Assembly: GCF_027257955.1 (NCBI RefSeq)
Contig: NZ_JANZNQ010000005.1
Coordinates: forward strand, 218,168 to 282,167
DNA from: Zhongshania aquatica
GTDB lineage: Bacteria > Pseudomonadota > Gammaproteobacteria > Pseudomonadales > Spongiibacteraceae
Length of the DNA: 64,000 nt
Reading direction: 5' to 3'
In this document: positions 16,906 through 26,064 of the stretch, piece after piece
Layout of the letters: each line of letters begins with the position of its first letter
Position numbering within the stretch: the stretch's first letter is position 1
Notes under the pieces: generated by a model
Told to the model about the DNA's origin: nothing
The model's input: the letters and a program-made list of their open reading frames with translations, nothing else
Databases searched by the model: none
Made by a program: the position numbers and the translations under genes

Positions 16906-18228
16906 ATGACACCTAGCGAACAGGCTGACAGCCAAATCCGATCTTTAGCATGGCCGATGATTCTTGCGAATTTGTCAGTGCCACTGCTTGGACTTGTCGA
17001 TACAGCCATCCTCGGGCATTTAGGAGATAGCCGCTACCTTAGCGCCGTCGCCATTAGCAGCAGCTTACTGGCTTTTCTGTATTGGGGCTTTGGTTTCTTA
17101 CGCATGGGTACCACTGGCGCCAGCGCCCAAGCGCAAATCAAAACTGCACGAAGTACCGGCCTATTGCTAAAGGCTCTAACTTTAAGCACTACCATCGCGT
17201 TATGTGTAATTTTAGCAGGCCAACAATTGGGTTATATCGGCCTTAAGCTAATGAACACCAGCGACGCCATACAGCCACTGGCAAATAGCTACCTCCACAT
17301 TCGCCTTTACAGCGCACCAGCCGTACTCGCCACCTATGTTATTGTCGGCTGGCTTATTGGTCAGCAACAAACTCGTTGGCCACTGATCATTGCCGTTGCG
17401 ACCAATATTCTAAATATTGCATTAGACTACATGCTTATTGTGAACTTTGACCTTCGCAGCAACGGCGCAGCGACCGCGAGTGTTATCAGCGAATATTGCG
17501 GTTTGGCGCTGGCACTTTGGGCTGTGCGCGCGCCTTTAATCGAGGCCTATCAAAAAGGCGCAAAGCAGTACTGGATTGCTGGCCCAAATGCCAAACAATT
17601 CCTCAGTAGTAATTTCCAACTTTTTGTTCGCACTGCGGCATTACTTTTTAGCTTTGCCTTTTTTACCGCCCAAAGCGCTGCTCTCGGACAAAATCAACTC
17701 GCCGCAAACGCAATATTGCTACAACTTATGATGGTGAGTGCCTATGGGCTAGACGGGTTTGCCCACGCAGCAGAGGCGTTAATAGGCGAGTCCTACGGTC
17801 GCAATGACCGAGTCATGTTAATCGCTACGTGCCGATCTTGCGCAAAGTACTGCGCGGTGACGGCCGTCACTGTGAGCACCGGACTATTCTTACTTAAATC
17901 GCCCATTTTAAGTCTCATGACCAATCTGCCTTCCGTCAGCGATCTGGCAAGCCAATACTATATTTGGCTGATTTGGCTGCCTATTGTATGTGCGCCAAGT
18001 TATTTGCTCGACGGCATCTATATCGGCGCGTTAAAAACCGGAGCCATGCAGTGGAGTATGCTTCTCTGTGTTTGCGTAGTGTACCTCCCACTCTGGGCGC
18101 TAACTCAGCAGTGGGGCAACCACGGCCTGTGGCTTGCCTTCAGCATATTTAACCTCGCCCGCGGCGCAAGCCTAGCCTTTTTATTTGGGCGCAACATTTT
18201 AAGACAAACCCAAGCTAAATCATTCTAG
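16906..18228 (+). CDS. MATE family efflux transporter (DinF branch)
   Basis: Multidrug and toxin extrusion protein, 440 residues with about twelve hydrophobic helices in two bundles. The opening (IRSLAWPMILANLSVPLLGLVDTAILGHLG) is typical of the DinF branch, and the second half repeats the fold (AANAILLQLMMVSAYGLDGFAHAAEALIG). Such proteins exchange cations for drugs; the substrate here is unknown. There is no clear ribosome-binding site before the ATG. It is divergent from the cox operon and otherwise stands alone. Confidence 0.9.
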   Translation: MTPSEQADSQIRSLAWPMILANLSVPLLGLVDTAILGHLGDSRYLSAVAISSSLLAFLYWGFGFLRMGTTGASAQAQIKTARSTGLLLKALTLSTTIALCVILAGQQLGYIGLKLMNTSDAIQPLANSYLHIRLYSAPAVLATYVIVGWLIGQQQTRWPLIIAVATNILNIALDYMLIVNFDLRSNGAATASVISEYCGLALALWAVRAPLIEAYQKGAKQYWIAGPNAKQFLSSNFQLFVRTAALLFSFAFFTAQSAALGQNQLAANAILLQLMMVSAYGLDGFAHAAEALIGESYGRNDRVMLIATCRSCAKYCAVTAVTVSTGLFLLKSPILSLMTNLPSVSDLASQYYIWLIWLPIVCAPSYLLDGIYIGALKTGAMQWSMLLCVCVVYLPLWALTQQWGNHGLWLAFSIFNLARGASLAFLFGRNILRQTQAKSF

Positions 18229-18448
18229 CGCTACCCGAAGTAACACAGTCGTAACCTAAAACAGCGCAGTCTGCACTCCTCAGAAGTTGACCTACATCCG
18301 ATTTATTGTCGGCCGCTGACACTATCCGCTTGACATCAATTGATTACCGACACAGTTTGGGTAACAATAGTGTGTAGTTTGGTATCAAATTATTTCGATT
18401 ACCCATCTCAGTTATTTCTGTGTCATTTTTTAAAGAGGTATGACCGCA

Positions 18449-18784
18449 ATGAATAAGTCCATGTTTTTAGTAATCAGCGTGCTGCTGAGCCTAGCCAGCT
18501 CGAACTTATTCGCAGAATGCGCCGCCCGCGCCGTTTATCGCGCACCAGAAATCCCCGAATTAAAAGAAACGAACTTTGAGCAAGTTGTTCAGCTTGAAAA
18601 AGCCGTGAAAGATTACATTCTTGACGCTGACCAACGCCTAGAAGAGTGCGGTCGCAAAACATCGCCTCTTAGCTACAATCTTGCGGTTGGCCGCATGGAA
18701 CGGGTCGCCAAAGCGTACAACGAACTTGCCGAGTTTTATAATCGTTCAGGCGAGCCATCTAGCTTAGACGTTGCTAGCAACTAA
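18449..18784 (+). CDS. Small secreted protein of unknown function
   Basis: Not recognised. 111 residues: a signal peptide (MNKSMFLVISVLLSLASSNLFA), then a mature part rich in charged residues with two cysteines and helical character (FEQVVQLEKAVKDYILDADQ and later ERVAKAYNELAEFYN). The ATG at 18449 is favoured because AGAGGT lies 9 bases before it; an ATG at 18440 would have almost no spacing. Periplasmic location is inferred. Its stop directly abuts the stop of the convergent DinB gene. Confidence 0.75.
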   Translation: MNKSMFLVISVLLSLASSNLFAECAARAVYRAPEIPELKETNFEQVVQLEKAVKDYILDADQRLEECGRKTSPLSYNLAVGRMERVAKAYNELAEFYNRSGEPSSLDVASN

Positions 18785-19342
18785 TTACTCTGCAGCCCCA
18801 TACAAGGGCAACTCTTCGATCCAAAGTAATAAATCCGTAACTCCAACATCCACACCCTGCTGACTTAGCAGGGTGGTCACTTGGCCGCGATGATGGGTCT
18901 GGTGGTTAAAGAAATGTTGTAGCACCAGACCAAACGGCTTACAAAAGTCATGCCCCTTGCTGTTTTTGTATACAAAAGGTTGGTCGAAGCAGTCCTCTGT
19001 TAAGGCCTCTGACCACTGGCATATTTGGGCATCTAGCGCTCTCCGAGCGCGAAGCAAGTCATCAAAATCTTCGTAAATCACTTGATTCAAACTTGTCGGA
19101 CTTGCCATAACGGCAATCTCGGCCAAGCACCCAGCGGCCGCAAATTGACGCTTCGCAAAACGCTGAAGCCACATGATATCCGCCACATAAAGGTGGTTTA
19201 ACGTACCGACAATAGACTGAAAGAACGCGCCCACATTGTCAGCCAATTGGTCTTCGCTCAAGTTTGCCGCAGCAGCGTAAAGCCGCTGATTCATATCTCG
19301 GTTGTAACGTCCCATTAAAGCGTACTGCTGTTGACGCGCCAT
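18785..19342 (-). CDS. DinB family protein
   Basis: DinB/YfiT-like four-helix metalloprotein of 185 residues; members include thiol transferases and many of unknown role. The conserved tail pattern HFFNHQTHHRGQVTTLLSQQ holds two of the three probable metal histidines, and LNHLYVADIMWL near residue 50 holds the other. The start at 19342 (MARQQQYALMGRYN) matches the family N-terminus; the frame extends 10 residues further. The name is historical and does not show DNA-damage control; no LexA box was seen. Confidence 0.88.
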   Translation of the reverse strand: MARQQQYALMGRYNRDMNQRLYAAAANLSEDQLADNVGAFFQSIVGTLNHLYVADIMWLQRFAKRQFAAAGCLAEIAVMASPTSLNQVIYEDFDDLLRARRALDAQICQWSEALTEDCFDQPFVYKNSKGHDFCKPFGLVLQHFFNHQTHHRGQVTTLLSQQGVDVGVTDLLLWIEELPLYGAAE

Positions 19343-19414
19343 TCCTTTACCCCACACACAATTCATCCGCAATCACTGCCACACGCGTGATTGACCAACC
19401 CTGCCTATATCGGT

Positions 19415-20311
19415 CTAACACGCCAAATTCGCTGTTGCCGTCTTGAGCAGCTGCTCACAGCGCAGGGCTGCGGCTCCCGCGAGATCCCGATTTGGCAAAA
19501 TTAAAAACAGATCCGCATAACGTTCGCCACCCTCGATCATTGGCAGAGGAACAATTTCACCACTGTCAATTTCACGCCGCATTGCAAGTTCTGGCAACCA
19601 CGCAAAACCCAGTCCACGCGCCACGGCACTGATTGATACCTCCATACGACTAACAGTTAAACGCTGCGCTGCTTCTAGCCAACCCGCATCACGCTTACGA
19701 CGAACCCCAGAATCCTTCACTACAACCTGGCGAAAGGGGCGCAAGTCGCGATAATCTAACTCTCGACCCAGCTTATGCAATTCATGATCTCGGTGGGCGA
19801 CAGCAATAAACTTTACTCGTAGTAAGTGATCCCCCAAAAAGCCCGGCGGAACGATGCCAGTAATTGCCACATCGCAACGTCGTTCAAGCAAAGCCTCTTC
19901 TGCACCACTCAATACCGTTTCTACGCACTCTATTCGAGTATCGGGACAGTTCTCACTAAGATCAGCTAGACAGTCCAACATCGCATGACTAGGAAAAAGA
20001 GTGTCGCAGACAATCCTCAACTGTGGTTCCCAGCCAGCAGCCACTGACTTGGCCGATGCCTCCAGGCGCATTGCCTCGTCTATCAAGGCCCGACCACGGC
20101 GGTAAAGCATTTGGCCAACCTCAGTCAATTCGGATTTGCGACCTCGTATTTCAAAGACCTTAACGCCTAACTGCTCCTCCATCTTCTGAATGGTATAGGT
20201 CACTGCCGATTGGCTTTTATACAAAACCTCAGCAGCCCGAGCATAACTACCCTCATCAACCACCGCCAAAAAGCAGTGCCATTGGTCAAGATTTGTTCGC
20301 GGCCCAGACAT
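19415..20311 (-). CDS. LysR family transcriptional regulator
   Basis: DNA-binding regulator of 298 residues. The N-terminal winged helix-turn-helix (FLAVVDEGSYARAAEVLYKSQSAVTYTIQKMEEQ) is diagnostic, and the rest forms the periplasmic-binding-like effector domain. It is divergent from azoR, so it most likely controls the azoR-pirin pair; the effector is unknown but may be an electrophile or quinone. The ATG at 20311 is chosen; an in-frame TTG at 20320 with AGGA close upstream is possible. Confidence 0.92.
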   Translation of the reverse strand: MSGPRTNLDQWHCFLAVVDEGSYARAAEVLYKSQSAVTYTIQKMEEQLGVKVFEIRGRKSELTEVGQMLYRRGRALIDEAMRLEASAKSVAAGWEPQLRIVCDTLFPSHAMLDCLADLSENCPDTRIECVETVLSGAEEALLERRCDVAITGIVPPGFLGDHLLRVKFIAVAHRDHELHKLGRELDYRDLRPFRQVVVKDSGVRRKRDAGWLEAAQRLTVSRMEVSISAVARGLGFAWLPELAMRREIDSGEIVPLPMIEGGERYADLFLILPNRDLAGAAALRCEQLLKTATANLAC

Positions 20312-20355
20312 AAAGATCAATTTTCCTGATAGTTAATGCCAATAAATTGCACTTT

Positions 20356-20380
20356 TTAAACAATTTAATCAATAGTTTAA
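20356..20380. promoter_or_regulatory. Candidate LysR operator
   Basis: TTAAAC (20356-20361) and GTTTAA (20375-20380) form an inverted repeat with 13 bases between, placed midway between the divergent LysR gene and azoR. This is the usual kind of site for autoregulated LysR proteins. Confidence 0.4.
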
Positions 20381-20426
20381 TAGCTACATCGCAATCAAAG
20401 ACCCATTTTTCAACAAGGACTACACG

Positions 20427-21029
20427 ATGACTAACATTCTTCATATCAATAGCAGTCTATTCGGCGAAGCTGGCAAATCCAGCCAAATGGCCACCGAATT
20501 CGTCAAGGCCTTACGCAGCAAATTGAACGATTCAACTCTCGTATCGCGAGACTTACACGCAAACCCACTGCCACACATTGATGGCCAGCGATTCACTGCC
20601 TTCGTCACACCAGCAGAGAACAGAAACGATGCACAAAAAGCGATTGTTGCGGAATCTGAGGTACTGATAAATGAGCTGCGCGACGCCGACATCATCGTAT
20701 TGGGTATACCCCTTTACAACCTGGGCGTGCCATCAACATTCAAGGCCTACATCGACCATGTTGCGCGTGCCGGTGAGACCTTTCGCTATACCGCGAACGG
20801 CCCCGAAGGGCTGTTATGTAATAAAAAGGTCTACATATTTGCAGCTCGTGGTGGTAAATATTTTGACACACCAATGGACACCCAAACCCCATATTTGCGC
20901 CACATTTTAGGCTTAATGGGAATCAGCGATATTGAGTTTGTTTACGCCGAAGGCCTAAACATGGGACCAGAAATCGCAGACAAGGCACTTGCAGACGCGC
21001 GTAAGCAGCTGCAAGAAAAAGCCGCTTAA
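20427..21029 (+). CDS. azoR: FMN-dependent NADH:quinone/azo reductase (AzoR)
   Basis: Flavodoxin-fold enzyme of 200 residues that reduces quinones and azo compounds with NADH. Family signs are the N-terminal ILHINSSLFGEAGKSSQM (FMN phosphate loop), IVLGIPLYNLGVPSTFKAYIDHVARAGETF and the region AARGGKYFDTPMD. CAAGGA precedes the ATG. It is followed 42 bases later by a pirin gene and is divergent from a LysR regulator, suggesting a small electrophile/quinone response unit. Confidence 0.93.
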   Translation: MTNILHINSSLFGEAGKSSQMATEFVKALRSKLNDSTLVSRDLHANPLPHIDGQRFTAFVTPAENRNDAQKAIVAESEVLINELRDADIIVLGIPLYNLGVPSTFKAYIDHVARAGETFRYTANGPEGLLCNKKVYIFAARGGKYFDTPMDTQTPYLRHILGLMGISDIEFVYAEGLNMGPEIADKALADARKQLQEKAA

Positions 21030-21071
21030 ACCTCTTTGAACTTCAGCACCCTTAAATTAAGGAGAAGGATC

Positions 21072-21935
21072 ATGACGACGCGTACAGTAGCTCGTATTAT
21101 TCCGGCGCAGGTAACCTCTGACGGCGCAGGCGTTAAACTCAAGCGCAGCCTGGGCTCATCGAATGCCGCCCGTCATGACCCCTTCCTCATGCTTGACGAG
21201 TTTTTCTCTGATGAACCAAGTGACTATTTGGCCGGATTTCCATCTCATCCTCATCGCGGCTTTGAAACAGTCACATACATGTTAGAAGGCCACATGCTCC
21301 ACGAGGACCATCTTGGTAACAAAGGTCATCTAAAGGATGGCGGAGTACAATGGATGACCGCCGGCCGCGGTGTTATTCACTCCGAAATGCCACAGCAGGA
21401 GAAAGGGCGCATGCGCGGCTTCCAATTGTGGATTAATTTGCCTGCCAAAGAAAAAATGCGGCCAGCGAGCTACCAAGATATTTCCGCTGACAACATTCCG
21501 CGTCTGAAATTAAGTGAGCATAGCGAAGCTATCCTGATTGCTGGTCGTTGCGAAATCAACACATTGGCAGCAACAGGTTTCATCAATGGCAGTGACGGCC
21601 AGCATTTAAGTACCGACCCCATTTACATCGATTTAAGATTACACGCAGGGGAGAGCGCGAATATCAAGCTGCCAGCCACTCACAATACCTTAGTCTATGT
21701 GTATGAAGGGAGCGCAGCTATTGGTGATAGTGATATCGCCAGTAATAACAGCGCGCTTCTCAGCAATGGTGACACACTGCAGATAGGCTCTGAAACAGGC
21801 TCCCGGCTACTGATACTAGCGGCCCAGCCCATTGGAGAACCCATCGTGCAGTATGGTCCCTTTGTGATGAATACCAGCGACGAAATAGAACAGGCACTGA
21901 GGGACTATCGCGATGGTGTACTTGCCAGTGCATAG
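21072..21935 (+). CDS. Pirin family protein
   Basis: Bicupin metal protein of 287 residues; bacterial members include quercetin dioxygenases and redox-linked proteins. The N-terminal cupin carries metal ligands in FPSHPHRGFETVTYMLEG and GRGVIHSEMP, and the C-terminal pirin domain follows. The ATG at 21072 has a strong AAGGAGAAGGA site; a TTG at 21036 in the same frame is unlikely. Likely co-transcribed with azoR. Substrate unknown. Confidence 0.92.
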   Translation: MTTRTVARIIPAQVTSDGAGVKLKRSLGSSNAARHDPFLMLDEFFSDEPSDYLAGFPSHPHRGFETVTYMLEGHMLHEDHLGNKGHLKDGGVQWMTAGRGVIHSEMPQQEKGRMRGFQLWINLPAKEKMRPASYQDISADNIPRLKLSEHSEAILIAGRCEINTLAATGFINGSDGQHLSTDPIYIDLRLHAGESANIKLPATHNTLVYVYEGSAAIGDSDIASNNSALLSNGDTLQIGSETGSRLLILAAQPIGEPIVQYGPFVMNTSDEIEQALRDYRDGVLASA

Positions 21936-22188
21936 CTCTTAATATCGCCAACTTGCTAAGCTAGTTATACTTTTTAAGCTAGTTCTGTGCTCTATTGGGT
22001 ATGTCTGAGGACAGATCACCATAAGGCACAGCAATTGGTTTAACTAAACTACGCTAAACTATTATGTAGGCGTCGCACACAAAGACTTTTTATATAGTTA
22101 ATACTTATTAGTGCGCTAAACATGTTTGGTATACGCTATTAGATCAGGCGCGATACCGTAAAGTCTTAGCACCAAAAAGGAGTACGTT

Positions 22189-22614
22189 ATGACTACATCA
22201 ATGCTCGTCCGAGACGTAATGACTTCTCCGTCACCCTTTGTAAAACAAGGTAGTGACTTGGGCGAAGTGGTCAAAACCCTGCTAAAGCACGGTGTCTTCG
22301 GTCTTCCCGTTATCAATGATCAGCACGAACTTGTGGGGTTTGTATCTGAGCAGGACTGTATTCATTCGGTCTTAGTAAGTAGCTATCACTGCGAAGGATC
22401 GCCAGTTGTGGACGATGTAATGAGTCGCGAAGTATTGGCGGTAGAAGCTGACTCATCGATTATCGACCTTGCTCAAAAAATGGGAAAAAACAAACCTAAG
22501 TCCTACCCCGTTACCGAAGAGGGCAAGTTGATAGGCCTGATTACGCGCAGTGCGATATTGGAATCTCTGTGGACCAACCGTACTACCTGTGATCTACCCA
22601 ACAACAAACTTTAA
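22189..22614 (+). CDS. CBS-domain protein
   Basis: 141 residues made of two CBS motifs: VRDVMTSPSPFVKQGSDL and, after about 65 residues, VDDVMSREVLAVEADSS. Stand-alone CBS pairs bind adenine nucleotides and act as energy sensors, but the partner is unknown here. AAAAGGAG precedes the ATG. No adjacent operon partner; 250 bases upstream hold no gene and no clear promoter. Confidence 0.9.
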   Translation: MTTSMLVRDVMTSPSPFVKQGSDLGEVVKTLLKHGVFGLPVINDQHELVGFVSEQDCIHSVLVSSYHCEGSPVVDDVMSREVLAVEADSSIIDLAQKMGKNKPKSYPVTEEGKLIGLITRSAILESLWTNRTTCDLPNNKL

Positions 22615-22685
22615 TACGCCTTGGGTTCATCACCAATCTAGCAATGGCGATGGGCACAAGAGTGTCGGCTTGAAGGTATGCATCC

Positions 22686-23582
22686 ATGACGCATTTTTCA
22701 CGACTAGCCGGTTTGCTGCTTTTCTCCTTGATTGTAGCCACAACAGCACACGCGAAGGTATTAGAAAATATCCCCTACGGTGACGCAAACAAGCAGAAGT
22801 TAGACGTCTACCTACCCGAGAACTCGGCAAACAGCCCAATTATATTTATGGTTCACGGCGGTGCATGGCGCTTTGGCGATAAGCACAATCACAAAGTTGT
22901 AAAAGCAAAGGTCGCACGCTGGGTAAACCAAGGCTGGATTTTTATATCGATAAACTACCCGATGTTACCGGATAGCGATCCCTACCAGCAGGCGGTCGAT
23001 GTCGCCAAGGCCCTAGCGTATGTTCAATCCCATAGCCCGGAATGGGGAGGCGATACAAGCAAAATTATCGCCATGGGACACTCCGCCGGAGCGCATCTCG
23101 TATCACTGGTTTTGACAGATCCATCCTTGATTAGCATCAGTCATGGGGAAAACCTCCAAGGAGGCATACTTTTAGACAGCGCGGCCCTGGATGTCAGTCG
23201 TCTGATGAGCGAAGACCATCCCCGACTTTACGACCGCGCCTTCGGAAAAAATCCAAATTTTTGGCGTAAAGTTTCGGCTATTGAATACCTAAATAGCGCA
23301 GTAAAACCACTACTCTTAGTGTGCTCCACTCTGCGCTCTGACAGCTGCCCGCAAGCCGCATCATTTAAACAAAAAGCGAAAAACATCGGCATAGAGGTGC
23401 AACAGTTAAGCGTGAAACTATCTCACAATCAAATCAATGCGACGCTCGGGGACGATTCGCGCTATACACACGACGTAGAAACATTTATTCGTAATTTAGA
23501 TCCGCGATTTAGCGCGTTTCTAACTCCGGCGCCTTTCACAAAAACACCATTACCATCGACACCGTTAGCACCGAAACCCTAA
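22686..23582 (+). CDS. Secreted alpha/beta hydrolase (esterase/lipase-like)
   Basis: 298 residues with a signal peptide (LLLFSLIVATTAHA). The fold is the HSL/BD-FAE type: the oxyanion motif MVHGGAWRFGD, the nucleophile elbow MGHSAGAH, a probable acid near CSTLRSDSCP, and the catalytic histidine probably in KLSHNQINATLG. Serine hydrolases of this kind cleave short esters; the substrate is unknown. The C-terminus is proline-rich. GAAGG lies 8 bases before the ATG. The ZIP-like transporter follows after 15 bases. Confidence 0.88.
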   Translation: MTHFSRLAGLLLFSLIVATTAHAKVLENIPYGDANKQKLDVYLPENSANSPIIFMVHGGAWRFGDKHNHKVVKAKVARWVNQGWIFISINYPMLPDSDPYQQAVDVAKALAYVQSHSPEWGGDTSKIIAMGHSAGAHLVSLVLTDPSLISISHGENLQGGILLDSAALDVSRLMSEDHPRLYDRAFGKNPNFWRKVSAIEYLNSAVKPLLLVCSTLRSDSCPQAASFKQKAKNIGIEVQQLSVKLSHNQINATLGDDSRYTHDVETFIRNLDPRFSAFLTPAPFTKTPLPSTPLAPKP

Positions 23583-23597
23583 ATATTTGAGATCACT

Positions 23598-24314
23598 ATG
23601 CACGGAATGCTTTCCATCATCTTACTTACCGCCGCAGCCGGGGCCTGCATTCCGCTTGGCGGATTTATAGCCCATAAAACACGAATACAGCAACACTGGT
23701 TAGACAAAGAATTTCGGCACACGATTATTGCCCTCGGTGCCGGAATATTACTTGGCGCCGTCGCCATCGTACTGGTGCCAGACGCGCTAGAGCATTTAGA
23801 TCACTCACCGTGGGCCATTGCCCTCTTACTGAGCGGAGGTTTACTGTTTTACTGGCTTGAACGATATTTAGATATTCACCGCAGAAGCTCGCCGCAGCTG
23901 ACCGGTATGTTATTGGACTATATACCAGAATCCTTAGCACTCGGCGGTATTGCCGCGAGTGGCGCGGATACTACCGTACTGCTTGCCGCGCTAATTGGTT
24001 TACAAAACTTACCCGAAGGCTTCAACAGCTTTAAAGAACTTCGTGATAGCGGCCGTTCACCAAATCAAATTTTACTCCTCATGCTTGCTCTCGTTCCGCT
24101 CGGCCCACTCGTCGGCTTAACTGGCTACACTGTTCTTGGCAGTCAACACGCAATCCTAGGCGGTATCATGCTGATAGCCAGTGGTGGTATTTTGTATCTC
24201 ATTTTTCAAGATATTGCGCCGCAAATACCATTGCGAAAACATCGTAGCCCAGCTTTAGGTGCAGTTATCGGGTTTAGTATTGCGATGCTAGGTGCTGTTC
24301 TGAACCAATACTAG
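23598..24314 (+). CDS. ZIP family metal transporter-like protein
   Basis: Membrane protein of 238 residues with about eight helices, resembling ZIP divalent metal transporters. The two metal-site helices read LDYIPESLALGG and LQNLPEGFNSF. They keep the PE core, but the histidines usual before it are replaced by Asp and Gln. Transport and specificity are therefore uncertain. It lies 15 bases after the hydrolase gene and may be co-transcribed. Confidence 0.82.
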   Translation: MHGMLSIILLTAAAGACIPLGGFIAHKTRIQQHWLDKEFRHTIIALGAGILLGAVAIVLVPDALEHLDHSPWAIALLLSGGLLFYWLERYLDIHRRSSPQLTGMLLDYIPESLALGGIAASGADTTVLLAALIGLQNLPEGFNSFKELRDSGRSPNQILLLMLALVPLGPLVGLTGYTVLGSQHAILGGIMLIASGGILYLIFQDIAPQIPLRKHRSPALGAVIGFSIAMLGAVLNQY

Positions 24315-24388
24315 CAACCATGTTCATACTCTCGTGCTCAGCATTACTGACACATCCTTAGACTAACTTTACTTATAGGATCTTATTT

Positions 24389-24547
24389 ATGCGATTTCTG
24401 CTGGTGATTACCATTTCATGGCTACTCGTCGCCTGTGGAAGCTCATCCTACGATCAATCACGAGAGTGGCGATTACAGGAATGTGAAAAAGTCCTCGACG
24501 ACAATGACCGCGCCAACTGTAAATCCAACACACCACGTTATAACTAG
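24389..24547 (+). CDS. Very small lipoprotein
   Basis: 52 residues: a lipoprotein signal with lipobox (MRFLLVITISWLLVACGSSS, acylated Cys at 16), then a short charged tail with two more cysteines (ECEKVLDDNDRANCKS). An AGGA lies 9 bases before the ATG. Function unknown. The short CEKV...NC tail resembles small gammaproteobacterial entericidin-like or secretory lipoproteins only in size. It is a real-looking gene by its signal and ribosome-binding site. Confidence 0.65.
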   Translation: MRFLLVITISWLLVACGSSSYDQSREWRLQECEKVLDDNDRANCKSNTPRYN

Positions 24548-24701
24548 CACACTGATACAGTATAGCCTGGGGTGATAATCGGCATTCCTAGGAACAATGT
24601 TTACAGTGAACAAATAGTGCTAAGCTCCCGTCCAGCGTAAATACAATTTGACGAACAAAACTGGATACATTGCCATGTAGACCAGTTTGAAAGGAAGACT
24701 T

Positions 24702-25919
24702 ATGACACAGAGTAAATATGATATCGTGGTTTTTGGCGCCAGCAGCTTTGTTGGCGAAATCCTGTGTCAGTACTTGAGTAAAAATCGTGAAGAACCCGCG
24801 CTGCGCTGGGCGATTGCAGGCCGATCGAGCGCAAAACTCGAAGCCGTTAAAGCCAAGCTCGGCAACACCAATCTAGATATTATTATTGCTGACGCCTCTA
24901 ATGAAGAGGCATTGAGAGCACTATGTGCGCAAACACGGGTTGTGACGACCACCGTTGGTCCGTACGCATTATACGGCGAGTCTTTAGTGAAAATTTGTGC
25001 CGAAACCGGCACTGATTATTGTGATTTAACCGGTGAGGTTCAGTGGATTAGAAAAATGGTGGCGCGCTACGATGGGGCGGCTAAAGCCTCAGGCGCTCGC
25101 ATTGTAAACTGCTGCGGTTTCGACTCCATCCCCTCTGACTTAGGTGTGTTTTATACGCAACAACAAAGCAAAGAACTGTTCGGGGAGCACTGCAACTCCG
25201 TTAGTATGCGTGTGAAGGCTGCCAAGGGCGGCCTATCTGGCGGCACCTTTGCCAGCCTAATGAACGTGATGAAAGAAGCGGCGAACGACCCCGCGCTCCG
25301 CAAAGAAATGGCAGATCCATATTCATTGTGCCTGGGCGAAACTAGCAAAGCCCGGCAAATCAATACCGGCTTAGCCCAATTTGATAAAACCTCTGGCAGC
25401 TGGACAGCCCCCTTCATTATGGCCGCCATCAACACCCGCATCGTGCAACGCTCAAATTCATTGCTAAAAGAAAGCTACGCAAAACCCTTCTTTTATGACG
25501 AGGCGATGATGGTGGGTAAAGGCTTTAGCGGCCGGCTACGTGCCGGCGCCGTCGGCGGCGGGCTTGCCGGATTTATGTTGGCAGCAAGCATTCGACCCGG
25601 CCGCTGGCTTCTCTCCCGCGTATTGCCATCACCCGGCGAAGGCCCAAGTCCTCAAGACCAAGAAAATGGCTTTTACGATTTACACTTTTACGGCAAAACA
25701 GCGTCAGGCAAAAAACTGCAATGCCGCGTGACGGGTGACCGTGACCCAGGATACGGCTCGACAGCGAAAATGCTGGGCCAGGCTAGTATCTGTCTCGCCC
25801 GCGACATCGATAAAAGCCAAGTAGCAGGTGGTTTACTTACCCCTGCGAGCTGCTTCGGCAATACATTAATCGAGCGCCTAAAGGCATACTCTGGCCTGAC
25901 GTTTAGCGTTATTAAGTAA
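24702..25919 (+). CDS. Saccharopine dehydrogenase-like NAD(P)-binding protein (trans-acting enoyl reductase type)
   Basis: 405 residues. The N-terminal Rossmann fold is clear (IVVFGASSFVGEILCQYLSK), followed by TTVGPYALYGESLVKICAETGTDYCDLTGE and NCCGFDSIPSD, typical of the saccharopine dehydrogenase/trans-acting enoyl reductase superfamily found in lipid metabolism. The actual substrate is unknown. The ATG at 24702 has GGAAG upstream. No operon partner. Confidence 0.88.
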   Translation: MTQSKYDIVVFGASSFVGEILCQYLSKNREEPALRWAIAGRSSAKLEAVKAKLGNTNLDIIIADASNEEALRALCAQTRVVTTTVGPYALYGESLVKICAETGTDYCDLTGEVQWIRKMVARYDGAAKASGARIVNCCGFDSIPSDLGVFYTQQQSKELFGEHCNSVSMRVKAAKGGLSGGTFASLMNVMKEAANDPALRKEMADPYSLCLGETSKARQINTGLAQFDKTSGSWTAPFIMAAINTRIVQRSNSLLKESYAKPFFYDEAMMVGKGFSGRLRAGAVGGGLAGFMLAASIRPGRWLLSRVLPSPGEGPSPQDQENGFYDLHFYGKTASGKKLQCRVTGDRDPGYGSTAKMLGQASICLARDIDKSQVAGGLLTPASCFGNTLIERLKAYSGLTFSVIK

Positions 25920-25932
25920 ATTAGCGCTCTGT

Positions 25933-25967
25933 AAAAAAACAAATAGCACAGTGATTGTGCTATTTGT
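25933..25967 (-). terminator. Strong leftward intrinsic terminator
   Basis: ACAAATAGCACA (25939-25950) pairs perfectly with TGTGCTATTTGT (25956-25967) around a 5-base loop. The seven As at 25933-25939 become a T-tract when read leftwards, while the rightward side has none. It therefore fits a minus-strand transcript best, although it follows a rightward gene. Confidence 0.65.
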
Positions 25968-26064
25968 CGCAAATCTCCGGAAAGGACACTTAAGCTGTAA
26001 AAACCCGCACATCATATTTCCAATTACTATAATAAGATCACTCTTTTGAAGAGGTGCGATTAGT

